A stretch of DNA of 64,000 nucleotides from Luscinia megarhynchos (Eukaryota; Chordata; Aves; Passeriformes; Turdidae). The DNA is taken from assembly GCA_034336665.1 (NCBI GenBank), contig CM067584.1, forward strand, positions 3,534,001-3,598,000. The letters run 5' to 3'. A model generated the notes under the pieces. That model was not told the DNA's origin. It was given only the letters and a program-made list of their open reading frames with translations, and made no database searches. Made by a program: the position numbers and the translations under genes. This document shows positions 34,521 to 46,714 of this stretch, one piece after another (positions within the stretch are counted from its first letter, which is position 1; the number at the start of each line of letters is the position of its first letter).

Positions 34521-35573
34521 GAGTGAAATCCAGGACCAAGGAGGAAGAGAAGGTATTCCACTGTTCCTTCTGCTTCCCACCATCCCAAGCTGTAAAATCC
34601 ATCCATTTTCTCCAGGCTGAGCCCTGGCTCTGCTGCCTCCAGGATTTTCCTGCCTTCACCTCCGTCTCCAAAGTTTTTTTTTCCCTGTTTTCCCCTCTCT
34701 CCTCTTCATCCCACCCCTTCCCCAGGTCCTGCCTGGCTCCAGTTCCCACCTCTACAAAAATCTTGTGATGATTTGCTTTCAAATCCCTTTGGGCAAGAAC
34801 ATCCCAGCTGAGCTGATCCATTCCAGACAAGTTAAAAAGCAAATTAATCCCCCTGTACATGGATTTTTTTTTTTTCTCCAAGCTGCCAACTCCACCACCT
34901 TGTTTATATGAGGCCTTTTGCTAATTTATCCCTGGTATAAACAAACCCATCGAGTTTAGGAGGTAGTGGAATACACATCAATCTGCTCTGCTTCTGTTAT
35001 TAACACAAAAAACCCATTAGGCACTGCAGGATCCCAGGAATTGGATAAATTATCTCTTTATTCCCTCATATTTTTAGAATCAACACTGAGCATACAAATG
35101 AAGGATGCTTTAGGATGTTTATTTCTAACAAGGGTTTTATTTAATGGCCCTAAGGACAATTACAAAAAAAGAGCAGCAGCTGCACCAGACTTTTTGGATT
35201 CATCCCATCTCACCCCCAGATCCCAAATCCTGCTGTGCTTCTGTGATCCTCAATAAAATATTGAAATAACCCCTGAAATATGAGTTTTACTCTTCATTTG
35301 TCAAACCTCTCTAAGCAGTCTGGATATTAATTTTATTTTCCTGGGTGCAGCACATTAATCTGCATTTATTTTGATTTTCCTGAGTGCAGCACATGCCTTG
35401 CTGGAATCACTGCGATTCCAGATCCCAGCAAGACTTTGGAAACTTTTCTACTTCTGACAATAACTTCTGAGGGGAAATAAATTGCTTTTGGAATCTACAA
35501 CTGCATGTTGTGCACCTCTCAAGCATCTGTTCCAGGTGGATCCTGGAATGAGGATTTTAAACCCCTTCCATCA
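34521..35573. other. Intergenic, no gene seen
   Basis: Unique sequence; open frames up to about 115 codons on the plus strand (near 34415-34770) run through a purine-rich, repeat-derived region and are not credible. Confidence 0.45.
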
Positions 35574-36382
35574 TGTCCTGGTTTGGAGGACAGGTGTCTG
35601 CCAAAAAAGGCAGAAGCTTCTCTTTGAAATGGAGAATGTAAACCCCCTCCCTCCAAATTATTATTATCATTTTGAAATTAAGGGGATCTCAGGCAAAGAT
35701 ATGGGAATAGGAATAACAGTTCTTTACTGGGAAAATTAAAATAGAAATGCAGTATTACACAGAACAATCCCAAAGCACTGCCAGAGTCAGAATCCAAGCT
35801 GACACCCGTCAGTCAGGCAGGGTGTTGGCAGCAGTCCCATTCAATGGTGGCTGCATCCTCCTGCAGTGGCAGGTGTGGTTCAGCTGGAGCAGTGCTCCTG
35901 GAGAAGGTGCAGTTTCCTCTGAAGTTCCAGGGATGATGTGGAAGGGTCTGGTTTTCCTCTGGAATCCAGTGGAAAAGGCTGCTCTGGTGCTCCAAATCTC
36001 AGTTTTTATCTGGGTAGGAAATGTTTGGCTCCTCCCCTGGGTGGAGCATCTCCCAGTGGGATGATGTAATTTTATCAGTCATGCCCTGGGACTCACTGGC
36101 CATTAACAGGAGATATCTCCTGGAGGGAGGATGGGCTGTGGGAAAGATAAAGATGATTGCCCCAGCTGGTTTAAAGTTGGCCCATGAGCAGGAGATATCT
36201 CCTGGAGGGAGGATGGGCTGTGGAAAGATAAAGATGATTGCCCTATGATTGCCCAGCTGGCTAAAGATGGCCCATTAGCAGGAGATATCTCTCATGGAGA
36301 TAAGGATCACTGCCCAGCTGGTTTCAGCAGATGGTGATAGAATCCAGACTTTTGGTCACATCCTTTATTGCAGCCTAAGGCA
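35574..36382 (-). mobile_element. Solo LTR with exact 5-bp target duplication
   Basis: On the plus strand the element begins TGTCCTGGTTTGGAGG and ends GCAGCCTAAGGCA. CATCA flanks both ends (35569-35573 and 36383-36387). Inside, in minus orientation, is a tandemly reiterated module with AGGAGATATCTCCTG and CAGCTGG..ATCTTTATC motifs, and a TATA-like GATAAAAA. It matches the plus-oriented copy at 17779-18647 throughout. A 5-bp duplication suggests an ERVL/class III or similar retrovirus family. No internal genes remain. Confidence 0.92.
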
Positions 36383-36388
36383 CATCAC

Positions 36389-38504
36389 TTCTTGGAATAT
36401 TTAACTGGAATTTTAAAAGCCTCTTTGAGAAATTAAGTCCTGTTTTGGTGTCTATAACAGCTCAAATATTTTGAATTTCTGCATTGGTGAAGGAGGTTTG
36501 AGCCTGGTCTGTGGTGGATCCACAGATCTCACGTGGATAATGGGATCTGTCCAAATAAAATCCAGGTGTTCTCCTCTTCATGGTGTTTTTTAACTGTATT
36601 TTTCCTTAGGGTTTATATTTAGTCTCAGTGTTCATGCCTGACTTGCTCAGGTATTTATAGATGCCCTCACACAGATAATTTGTGAGGAAAAAAAACAAAG
36701 AGAGACATTGAAAAAAAAAAAAAGTTTTATTTAACAATCCTTGTATTCCACAAGGAAAAAAAAAAACAGGAAGAAGAAACAAAAAGAACAGGTTTTATTT
36801 AAAAGCGCTCCTCAAATCCTTGAATTCCACCCAGAATAAAACCAGGGAGAAACAAAACAGGTTTGGGTGTTCTTCAAATCCTTGAATTGTACAAAGAATA
36901 AAAATAAAAGGAGGTACAAGTAAGATGAATGAAATGCTGGGGAGAAACATCACCCAGGAATAAAAATAAAATATAAAAATATAGAAGAAGGTGTTTGGGG
37001 TTGATGGCTCAAATGAGAAAGGTTTGTTTTCATTGGCTTTTTATAAAATATAGAAAAATTGTAAAAATCTTTGCAGCAAATTCTAGACAGGAGGAGGGGA
37101 AAAAGGCATTAAATGAGTAGGGTTAGGTGGGAAATTCAGAATTAATTCCTCCCTGTGAGGATGTGAGGGGCTGGGATGGAATTCCCAGAGGAGCTGTGGC
37201 TGCCCCTGGATCCCTGAAAGTGCCCAAGGCTGGACAAGGTGGGACAGGATCCATTTATGAGAAAACAGCAGAAAATTTGAAATTCCAGAATTTTCCAGAA
37301 CAATCCAACTGCAGCACAAACCAGACTCTCAAGAGTTAAATAATTCTGTTTTATTAAACTGACTTTTCTGGCTCTGCAGTCAGCAAAAGGAGCCAAAATG
37401 CACATTTTTGCCTCAGAAGGACTTTGCCAACTTCTCATTTTCATCATTTCAGCAGCAATTCTGTGTCCAGCCCCAGTAAAAATTATTTGGCAGAAATTTG
37501 GCATCTGAGAACCATCAAACATTTCATGTTTGCACCCCAATTCTCCATTAAAAAAAGAGAAAAGTGATGGGATTTGTAGCACTAAATCTTCAGATTCCCA
37601 GAACTCCAAGTCTTCAGGATGGATCCTATAAAGTAAAAAAAAAAAAAAAAATTTCTGTGTTAAAACAACACAATTTCAAGTTTTGTGTCTTTTAGGATTT
37701 GGGTTCAGCACAGTTGCTCATGTTAGAATTAAACTGATTTTAAAGTTGAAAATCACCATAACAAACCCAAGCTTTTTGTTGATATTTTTATTTTTCCAAC
37801 AAATATTTGGTATTTTTTGTACATTTGGAAGTTACATCATTTGCTGAAAATAAAAAAAAAGCAAGATTTATTCCTCTCAGGCTCTTTCAAACATCTCCAA
37901 ATCCAATTTTGCTTTCCCAACTACAGCCATTTTTAGCAGCAGCCTCAGGTTTTTTATTTCATCTTTATTTCATTTCATTTTAATTTTATTTATTTATTTC
38001 CAAGGTTCCAAAGGTTTCTTTTCCCTTCCTGTGAATTTGCCCTGGAGATTTCTCAGGTTGAGCCCCTCCTCACACCCCTATGCTCAGGGGGACCCTGCTC
38101 CACCCATGCTCAGCTTTGGAGAGAAATCCTCAAAAACCAGAATATTTCATTGGAAAATGATGCAAAATTACTCTTGGCTTGAAAAAAAAATAATCTTTCT
38201 CTAAGATTACAAGTTCAGCACCATTTTTTGGTGATTTCAGCCATTAATCTGACAGATTTGGGTGTTAATCTCTGGTTTAAGGCAGTAAAAACTGAATTTA
38301 GAATCATCCTCTGTCCTTCCTTCTGAGCAGCTCCCACAGGCACCATTTGCTTCTCTCATTATTTACATTTTTTTTCCTTCTCTCTGTTCCATTCCAGGGA
38401 TTTTCCTTGCCCTGATTAGACACAGCAATCCAGGGAAAGGACAAAATATAGGAAATATAGGACATAGGAAATATAAATATAGGAAAATATAGGACAAAAT
38501 GTAG
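36389..38504. other. Intergenic, A/T-rich runs and one CR1 fragment
   Basis: 36690-36990 is A-rich with repeated TTTTATTTAA and AATCCTTG(T/A)ATTC motifs. A CR1 fragment lies at 37140-37250 and is listed separately. No gene recognised. Confidence 0.5.
37140..37250 (+). mobile_element. CR1 LINE 3' fragment
   Basis: Contains the CR1 3' signature GGGATGGAATTCCCAGAGGA, then GCTGTGGCTGCCCCTGG and a GTGCCCAAGGCTGGACAAG remnant. The terminal microsatellite is missing. Confidence 0.8.
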
Positions 38505-38890
38505 GAAAATCTGAGATTTGAAATTGGTCAAAATTTGAGATTTGAGATTGGTCAGAATCTGAGATTTGAGATTGATCAAAATTTGAGACTTGAGCTTGAT
38601 CAAAATCTGAGATTGGTCAAAATTTGAGATTTGAGATTGGTTAAAATTTGAGATTTGAGATTTGAGATTGATCAAAATCTGAGATTGACCAGAATCTGAG
38701 ATTTGAGCAGGGCCAAAATCTGAGATTTGGGATTGGTCAGAATCTGAGATTTGAGATTGACCAGAATCTGAGATTTGAGACTGATCAAAATCTGAGATTT
38801 GGGATTGATCTAAATCTGAGATTTGATCCTGATCAGAATCTGGGATTTGATACTGGTCAAAATCTGAGATTTGATATTGGCCAAATATGT
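38505..38890 (+). repeat. Minisatellite, ~20-24 bp (GAGATTGATCAAAATCT type)
   Basis: About 17 imperfect units mixing TGAGATTTGAGATTGATCAA and TGGTCAAAATCTGAGATTT. The minus-strand Gln-Ile-Ser-Asp-Phe-Asp frames are artefacts. Confidence 0.92.
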
Positions 38891-39579
38891 GATTTTTACC
38901 CACACAGCAGCACCCAGGAGTTTAAAGCTTGGCCAGATCTGGTGCTCTCCATCTCTTCCCAGACCCTGATCATTTTGGGGAAGAACAATTATAATTTTAC
39001 TCCACAAATGAAGGCTTTTTACCCTTAATTGCTTCTCTGTCTGAAATTTGCCCCACTGACCTCCCCATCTCCAACGCTGAGCTCAGAACCCTCCACTCCT
39101 TGTAGCCATCCCCAACAACTAAAAAATGCCCCAATTTTCACCCACAAAAATGAAATTCCACATTGTCCCTGACAGGGATATCAACTCCCTCTCCCATCTC
39201 TGACATTTTCTGCTGCATTTGCTAATTAGTTAATTATTTGCTGCACAGGGTTTGCCTGTGCTGTGTCATTATTGACCTGAGCAGCTTCCAGGGCTGCAAT
39301 TAAAGCCCAGGAGTTGATTTTACCCTTTTCTCCCCCTGTCCTGGATGGGTTTTCCTGCTGCCCAGTGTCTCCCTGCTGCTCACAGCTCCTGCAGATCCAG
39401 GAATGAGCCAAACAAATCCAGATTGTGTCCTGGCAGCAGGGATGGCTCCATCAAAATCCTGATTTCCACGTCAATGAGTCGAGCAGAGCCTGCTGGCCAG
39501 ATGGGAGACGGGTTTGATGGACAAGGGGAATTTTTTTCTCTGGAGATTTGGGGTTGATAATGAGAGGAATGAGGGATTT
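38891..39579. other. Intergenic, no gene seen
   Basis: Unique sequence with short frames only. Confidence 0.45.
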
Positions 39580-40235
39580 GTCTAAAAAAAAAAGCTGTGG
39601 GTCTGCTGGGAGATAAAACCAGCACTGAGAGATGAAAGGAACAATGGGATGGATTCCACTGATTGATAAATGGAAAAAGATATTTGTCTTTACAAACAAA
39701 GTGTAGGTTTGCTGATAAATGAAATTGGATATTGGAAGATGAAAGAAGCAATGGGGAAAAACTATGAATTCTGTAAGAATTCAAAAATGAAAAGGGAGGG
39801 CTGTACATGAGAGGGGAATCTCAGGAATCAGGTGTTTGGGCAGTCTGTGCCTCTCAGGTACCTCAGCCCATGGGGAGAGAGAGAGGGAAATTGGGATAAA
39901 AAGGAGGCTGAGTCCTCTAAAAATTGGAAACACCCCCTGGCCTCTCCCTTTATTCAAATAAAGTTCCAGGGCTCCTCTGTCTCCTTTTTGGACACAAACC
40001 TCTGGTGTTTGTGGATTCATTTTCCTGAAAATCTTTACAAAATACTGTGGGTCTGCTGATAAATAAAACTGGATACTGAGAGATGAAAGAAACAATGGGA
40101 GGAACCAAAAAATTGAGAGATTCCAGGGCAATGCCCCATGGCCTCTGCCTCAATTTAAATAAAGCAAAAAGGACTCCTCTGTTTCTTTTTTGGACACAAA
40201 CCTCTGCTGTTTGTGGATTAATTTTCCTGACAGTA
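39580..40235 (+). repeat. LTR-like tandem block, plus orientation
   Basis: Repeated modules occur: GTCTGCTG..GATAAAAC..ACTGAGAGATGAAAG at about 39600, 39707 and 40050, and CCTTTATTCAAATAAAG..CTCCTCTGTCTCC followed by TTTGTGGATTCATTTTCCTG at about 39950-40025 and again near 40140-40232. The modules match the reverse complement of the array at 29795-31480. The unit has LTR-like order: AATAAA signal, short downstream part, and a TTTCCTGACA terminus. Confidence 0.8.
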
Positions 40236-41033
40236 ATGGTCAGGGAGGTGTGGTTAGAGTGGACAGCTGGGACTTGGAGGAATTGTTTTTTATCTCAGTG
40301 CAGATGGAGGGCTGCAGGTTCTGCCTGCACTTTGGGGTTAGAAATGCACTCAGATATTGCAATTGCTGCTGTGGGCTGTTGTAGGAGCTGAAATGAGGGA
40401 TGCAGGACTTTAGGTTGCTTTTTAAAATGCTGTTTATTGCATTTAGATGATCTGGCAATTTACAGGTTGTGGGTAACAAGAGCTCAGCCTGCAGCTTTTT
40501 TAACTGTGGGTTCATCTGAAACTAACTTTAGTTTTGGTAACAATGCATTATGTACTTTTTATTGCAGAGCATTTTAAAACATGACAAAAAAATTAATACT
40601 TTTACTATTACTTATAGTTTATTATAACTGCTAACATTTCCATATTTATGTTACTATTATTTAATCACAAAAAGTTAGTATGTTATAGTTTAAGCTAGAA
40701 GTTGTTTACCAGGTTTTTTTTTTAGTGGAAATTTCTGAGACTTTTTTTTTTTTTACTTGTAACATGGCATTTTTGTTTGCTTGAGAAAATTTTTTTGCTT
40801 GGTAAGAACATTTTTTTGTTTGAGGTGGATTTATCTTTTGCTCTGAGTCGTTAAAACTTTTTTAAACTCACTTTACTCTTTGGCTTCTTAGTTATCCAGC
40901 AAGAGTGGCTCAGTAATTTTTTATTTTATTTTAAAGCTTGCTATAATTTCTATTCCTTTTTTAGATTTTCCATTCATATGTATGTTATACATACCTGTGA
41001 GACCTTCCTGATAAATTTTATCCTTTCCAACAG
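40236..41033. other. AT-rich unique block, possibly LTR-derived
   Basis: TTTATTGCA at about 40431 and long AT-rich stretches resemble the minus-strand reading of an old retroviral LTR, but no termini or target duplication could be defined. No gene. Confidence 0.3.
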
Positions 41034-41659
41034 TGTGGGAGTGTTGGGATAAACGGTCCTCAGGGACAAAACTCCAGCACTCTGTATAAGCTAAAAGTTC
41101 CTGTTACATTTATTGTAAGAGTGAAAGTGCATAGAGTCCTACTGAGTGTTGCCAGCTCAGAGCAGGACAAGGAGTGAGAGGGGGTTAGAGAAAGAGCAAT
41201 GGGATAAAAGGGTGATGGGGGTGAGAGAAGAAGGGAAGGGAGGAAAAGGAAGAGGTGAGAGAGAAAGAAAAAAGTGATTTCCCGTTTACAATGCAATAAA
41301 TCTTCTTCCATGATGAATATTCTAATTTCCACTAACCAATGTAACACAAGATACAAATTCTATAGCATTTACATAGAGCCTATAGGAATCCTTACATTTC
41401 CATAGTGTGTTACACTTTAAACTCTAAAAACCACTCTTTGGACCCTGGCAAAGTCTTCTGTGACCTTTGGACTTGCTCTCCAGCAGAAGGCATTGTTCTA
41501 TCAAGAGGGGATTGCCTTCAGGGGCCATCCCATTGTTTCATGGGAATTCAGTAGCTAAGACTTGGCATCTCAAAAGTGGCTTTCATTTCAATCTCCTTCA
41601 TGGTTTCAGAATCTGAGCATTCATGTTTGTAAAGTTTCCCTGTTTCATCTTCCCCAGCA
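41034..41659 (-). mobile_element. Solo LTR, ERVK-like family, minus orientation, exact 6-bp target duplication
   Basis: On the plus strand the element begins TGTGGGAGTGTTGGG and ends TTCCCCAGCA. The six bases CAACAG flank it on both sides (41028-41033 and 41660-41665), an exact target site duplication. It matches the solo LTR at 50896-51498 in the opposite orientation through most of its length, including the GTTAGTGGAAATTAGAATAT core and the CT-rich stretch. A 6-bp duplication fits class II (ERVK, betaretrovirus-like) integration. No internal sequence remains. Confidence 0.92.
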
Positions 41660-42564
41660 CAACAGGATTTGTCCCATTCCTTCCCTGTGTTGGTTTACAG
41701 TGGGAGCAGCTTTTCCCAGAAGGGATCTGAGAATTCCCAGAGTTTTTCCTGAGGAAATCCCATCCCTGAGACCCCAGAACAGCCAGGACAGGGAGTGCTG
41801 AAAAGCTGCAGGTACACAAATCACCTTTGCAAATGTTCCAGCCATGGCTTAGCTTGGATTTCCCCCCATGCAGTGACCTCAGTTTGCTGCTGGAGGACAG
41901 GAGATAACAAACCCTTATCAGCAGCCAGATACTGCTGGAGATAAACATCACACACCACATTTCCTTCCTGCCTCCATCTAATTAATTAATTCCTTACTCA
42001 GGAGCCAGCCCTGTCTCCAGCTCATCCTTGGAGTGCTGACTGGAGACTTTCTCTAGCTCCACATATCATTAACCTGAGAGAATAAAGCCCTTTCCTGGGG
42101 GAAGAAGCATTTGTTTGCACAGAAACAGGCAGGAAAAATCAATTTTACACTGCAAGATTTAGAACTGAATTAAAGAAATCCTTCCTGAAGGCCATGTCAA
42201 ATAAAGACATCAGCTGGGAGGCAGCTGAGGGAAGTCACAGAGCAAAAAATATTCTGCTCTAGGGCTTGCTTTTGTTGTCTGAGTGCTTGAGTGGTACCCA
42301 GGTGCCAAAAATGACACACACTTTCCTCAGGGGAAAAAAATTCCAATCAAGGCTGCAGTTGCACCCACTGCTCAGTGTTTTATGGATTTTATGGATTTTA
42401 TTGGCTGATGAAAGCTGTCAAATCTCAAGTGAGAAAAATGTGATCAGGGTTTAGATTTTGGACAATTTGTGAGCCCAAGCCAAGTTCCCAGTTGTACCCC
42501 AAGCTCTGGTACCCCAAACTTCCAAAATGTCACCTCAGGTGAGTTCCTTACACACCCATGAAAG
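41660..42564. other. Intergenic, no gene seen
   Basis: Unique sequence to the right of the solo LTR. Short frames only. Confidence 0.45.
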
Positions 42565-42850
42565 TGCCTAAATATGGACAACTTATTAATATTAATTTAC
42601 ACTTTTTGTCTCTTTTGACACCCAAAAGCAGCATCCACATATTGATATGAATCAAATATTAATCAATGCTTGTGCCCAAACATGGATAATTTATTAATTT
42701 ACATATTTTTTAGGCTCATTTAGGCCCAAGAGCAGCATCCACACATTGATATGAATCAATTGTGCCCAAACATGGATAATTTATTAATTTACATTTTTTT
42801 AGCCTCCTTTAGGCCCAAGAGCAGCGTCCACACATTCATATTTTGTGTAT
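42565..42850 (+). repeat. Tandem repeat, ~110 bp, three copies
   Basis: Three copies of a unit containing ATGGATAATTTATTAATTTAC, then a T-run, then GGCCCAAGAGCAGCATCCAC and ATTGATATGAATCAA. The first copy is the most diverged and longest; the second and third are close to each other. Confidence 0.88.
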
Positions 42851-43454
42851 AACGAGTCAAATAAACTGAGAAAAAAGCACCTCATCCATCCTGCACATCA
42901 GTGTGATCCAGAAAACAAACTGATGGATGAGCCACAAATAAAAACCTTCATTTATCAGCCTGCCTCACGCCTGGATTTCTTAATTTTTTTTCCCCCCAGC
43001 TACAAATCTTTGCTGAAAAGCAGCTTTTGATCATCTGCCTGCAAGCAGAAGGGCAGGGCCAGCCCTCCCAGCCCCTGCTGGTGAAATCCCAGGCACAGGG
43101 GGAAGGGAAGGGATGTGAAATCCCTTTGGGAATTCCCATCCATCAGCTGGGACCACCCTGGGGCTTTTCAAAAGAGTTAAAAGTCAGTGAAAGTTGAAAC
43201 TCTTGGTGTCCAAACCCAAAAACACTTTTCACCCTGCACCACTTAATCAGTGCCTTGTCTTTATTTTCTCCTGTCTTCACTCAGAGTCAGGATTAAAAAC
43301 AAAAAAAGAGGTGAATTTCTCATGTTTTCACTTGGTTGTTTATTAAATCTTATCTAAAGCACAGAGAGTTCTGCAGCATCTCCAGCCACCAGCTAAAAGT
43401 GAGAAAATGGAGCTGAATCCGAGCTGGTTACAAGGTTATTAAAGCTAAACAGTA

Positions 43455-43456
<2 letters not shown>
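42851..43456. other. Intergenic, no gene seen
   Basis: Unique sequence without convincing open frames. Confidence 0.45.
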
Positions 43457-43539
<83 letters not shown>

Positions 43540-43620
43540 GATGAATAATAAATAATGAATAATAAATAATGAATAATAAATAATGAATAATAACAATAAC
43601 TAATAATAATAATAGAACTA
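43457..43620 (+). repeat. (AAT)n trinucleotide microsatellite with AATAAATAATG tail
   Basis: About 27 uninterrupted AAT units to about 43540, then imperfect ATAATAAATAATGA units to 43620. The poly-Tyr minus-strand frame is an artefact. Confidence 0.96.
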
Positions 43621-44196
43621 ACACCTATATTATTTATACTTTTAACCCAATAACCAAATGCCCATGATCCTCAGTGCAGCACTAACTGTTCAACCAGAAA
43701 TTACTGCCTGAAACTATGAAGAAGAAGGAAGAAGACAGAGACACCACCCAAAATCCTCCATCTTGTCCCACACCCATTACTATATTCTAAAAACCTTAAT
43801 TTTAAAACCTTTTACCATATGAAATCACACATTTTTATTTAACTACACACCCGTGGTTTTAACTCCATCACCCAAATTTTGGAAGCTTTCTGCAAGCTCA
43901 GGTTAAAAGCAGTGTTCTCCTGGGGGTCTGAAAATACAGAAACTCAAAAATTCCAGGTTTCTGGGATCTAACACACCCTTCCAAAAGAGGACTTGGAATA
44001 TGAAAAATCTCCAGGAAGTCATTAAAATTTAAGAAACAGAATAAACTCCTGGGCAGACAGGTTGCTTGTGTGTGCCAAGCATCTGTTCAGGGATCATTTC
44101 TTTTTTTTGGAGTGCTGGTTTTGGGCAGCCCCAGGTGCAGATCACGCTGGGAACCATCCCCTCACCTCCCACTGCTGCTTTTCCATCTCTCCCCAG

Positions 44197-44238
44197 GTCG
44201 CTGAGCAGGGAGCTGCCAGCTGGGATGATCCAGAACAG
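44197..44238 (+). other. Exon-like segment of 42 nt (unassigned)
   Basis: A strong acceptor (pyrimidine tract TTTTCCATCTCTCCCCAG) precedes 42 nt that read VAEQGAASWDDPEQ in phase 0, and a good donor (CAG|GTAAAAAG) follows at once. The segment is too short for the reading frame itself to carry weight. It could be a small coding exon, a noncoding RNA exon or chance. No neighbouring exon was recognised. Confidence 0.2.
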
Positions 44239-45616
44239 GTAAAAAGCAAGAATTTGTGCAAATCAAAGCAATTTTATCCAACACCCAGGTGAGCAGGAGG
44301 GCAATCCTCACACAGAGATCACATCTGTGGCTGCTCTGGCACAAGCCAAGCTTTGGGGAAATTTGGGCTCAGGCTCAAATCCAGTGACTTTACACTTGCT
44401 CAGCCCTTGTTTTAATTAATTACCTGCCACTCACTGCAGCTTGAGTTAAAGCCAAGCCCCCTCTCTGCCCTGTGCACACGTGGAAATCACCAGCTCTCAG
44501 CCAAAAGCTCATTAAAAATCTGCCAAAAAAAGGTCATTTTCCTTCGCCTTTCAGCCAGGAAAAAAGTTGCTTCTGTTTTCTCAGCTTCCCTTGGAGTCAC
44601 TCGCCCCAGCCTGGGATTGATTATTGCATCACTCTTCCACCCTCTTTTAATTTATTAATGTTTGATTTCTGTCTCAGTAAAGGGAGAAAAAGCCAAATTA
44701 AAGCAGGCAGCATCCCCAGTGAAGAAAACCTTAATTAACCCTTGGAATTAACCCTCCCACCCCTCAGAACAGCTCAGGCTGCAAGCTGAGAGTCAGGGCT
44801 GAAATCAGGATTCATAAATAAATAATAATTGGGTTCATAAATATCCCACCATCCCTCGTGCCCAGGCTGGGGGATTTTAGGGCATGGACACGAACAGGTT
44901 TTGGGGCAGCAGTGTGAACCAGAGAGCAGCTTTGCCCTGGATTATTTCAGGAGGGTCTTGGCCAGTCTTGCTTCCTCCAGCTGGTTTGGATGGGTCAGAA
45001 TTACCTGTCCTGGCTCTGGGTTAGAGCTAAAAATGGTGAAGTTTGGTTGGAGCTGGGATGAAATGAAGAGATTCTGAATAACAAATCCCAAGAAACATCA
45101 AGCTATTTATTTACACCTTCAAACTGCTGTAAAGTACCAATGCCCTTCAAATATCTTGGAGTCAAAAGTTACATTTTAATCCCAGAGCAGCTTTTTTCTC
45201 CAAGGTCAGGAGTCCACGGATGCTCTGAGCCTCCTTTGTTCCCTTCTCCATCTCTAATCACCTTTTTTCTTTTAAGCTTTCACGGCTCCCTCAGAACATT
45301 TTGGGTGTTAAGCCAGCCCAGACATGAGAGGGGATTTTAAAAAGCCTCACTAAAGTGACATTCACACAAATAAACAAACAGGGGAGGCTGCAACTGCCTC
45401 TCTGCTTTATTTCTTTTAGATTGGTTCAGAAATCCAAATGAGCTCTTGGGCACAGCAATTGGGCTCAGTCTCCTTTCATTCCAACCAAAGGGAATCTCCC
45501 TTTACTGTGGATTTAAACTCAGAATCAATAAATCCACTCTGAGCTGAAGGCTGGGTCTTGGCAGATCAATTTGATAACAGGATGAAGGGGTTTGGCTCTC
45601 TGCATAAAAAGCAGGG

Positions 45617-45668
45617 GATTTATTTATTTATCTATTTATTTATCTATTTATTTATTTATCTATTTATT
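45617..45668 (+). repeat. (TTTA)n/(TCTA)n tetranucleotide repeat
   Basis: About 12 tetranucleotide units, mostly TTTA with interspersed TCTA, over 50 nt. Confidence 0.9.
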
Positions 45669-46714
45669 GGCTGATTTGCATTTCCACACCCCTGAAATGA
45701 AATTTTTGCAGGGCTGCATTTTCCTGGTGGGGAAAGGAACTGTACAGAGCTCATTCACTGTGGGATAAATGAAAGTTCTCCATAGAATTAGGAAGGATCT
45801 GAGTGTTTAAAGACACTGAAATTCTGCTAAAAGTCACCTGGAATAACAAATTAAGTGCAAGGAGCACTTGAGGCTTTCTGGCAAAACCCCACATGATGAC
45901 CATGAGGGGGCTGATCTGGTTTTACACCAAAAATTAAATCCCACTTGGGATTAAAAATTAAAAATTAAATCCCAAGTGGGACAAAATTTGTTTGGGTTTT
46001 TTTTTCAAGCAGCCCCCACCTCTCCCCTGCCCACTTTTCATCCCTGTTCACTTCTCCTTTATCACCCCCAAAAAAAGATTCTGAGTCTCATCCCCCTCAC
46101 CAGGGATGATTTTTCTCTGGCCCCTAATTGCCAGGGGAAAATTCACCTCAGAGAATCCCTGGGCTGGTTTGGGAGGCTCAAAGGCTCCTCAGGTTTTCCC
46201 CAATTCCTCATCTCCCTCCATCTGTGGCTGCACATTTGTCCCTGCTGAAGTGGCAGTGAGGGGTATTAATAGAAACAAACGATTTTACAAGCTCCAGAAA
46301 GAGCCATAAATCAACCCCTGGGAGCTGAATGTTCCCAGCAGGCAGGGGCAGCTCCAGCTGAAAATGAACTTTTTTCCTCAATGGATTTGCTCACAGAGGG
46401 TGAAATAACAATTCCAGAGCAGAGGTTCTCCAGAGGGAGCTTCAGTGAGGTTTTCTGGCCCTTGAATTGCAGCCAGCTCCTGGCAAACCCCTCTTTGGTT
46501 CCCTTTTTGCTCTTCCTGGGCTCAGGTTGGCCAAGCTCTGGCCAAATGTGTCACCTGCCAGTGCCACACCAGGAGGGGGCTAAAAGAAAAGTAATTTCTT
46601 TTTTTTTTTAATGGTATAACTCCCAAATTCCCATCAGGAAAAGGGAGTTTGAAGTCCCTGAGCATGATGTGATTCAGGAGAAAACACAGAAGTGAAGGGA
46701 CAGCACAGGGGAGT

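Larger units (their letters stand above)
43621..46714. other. Intergenic block with two minor simple repeats
   Basis: Mainly unique AT-rich DNA. It contains a (TTTA/TCTA)n run at 45617-45668 and an inverted pair of ATTTAATCCC/GGGATTTAAT-like arms near 45933-45980. No supported gene other than the weak exon-like segment at 44197-44238. Confidence 0.5.
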
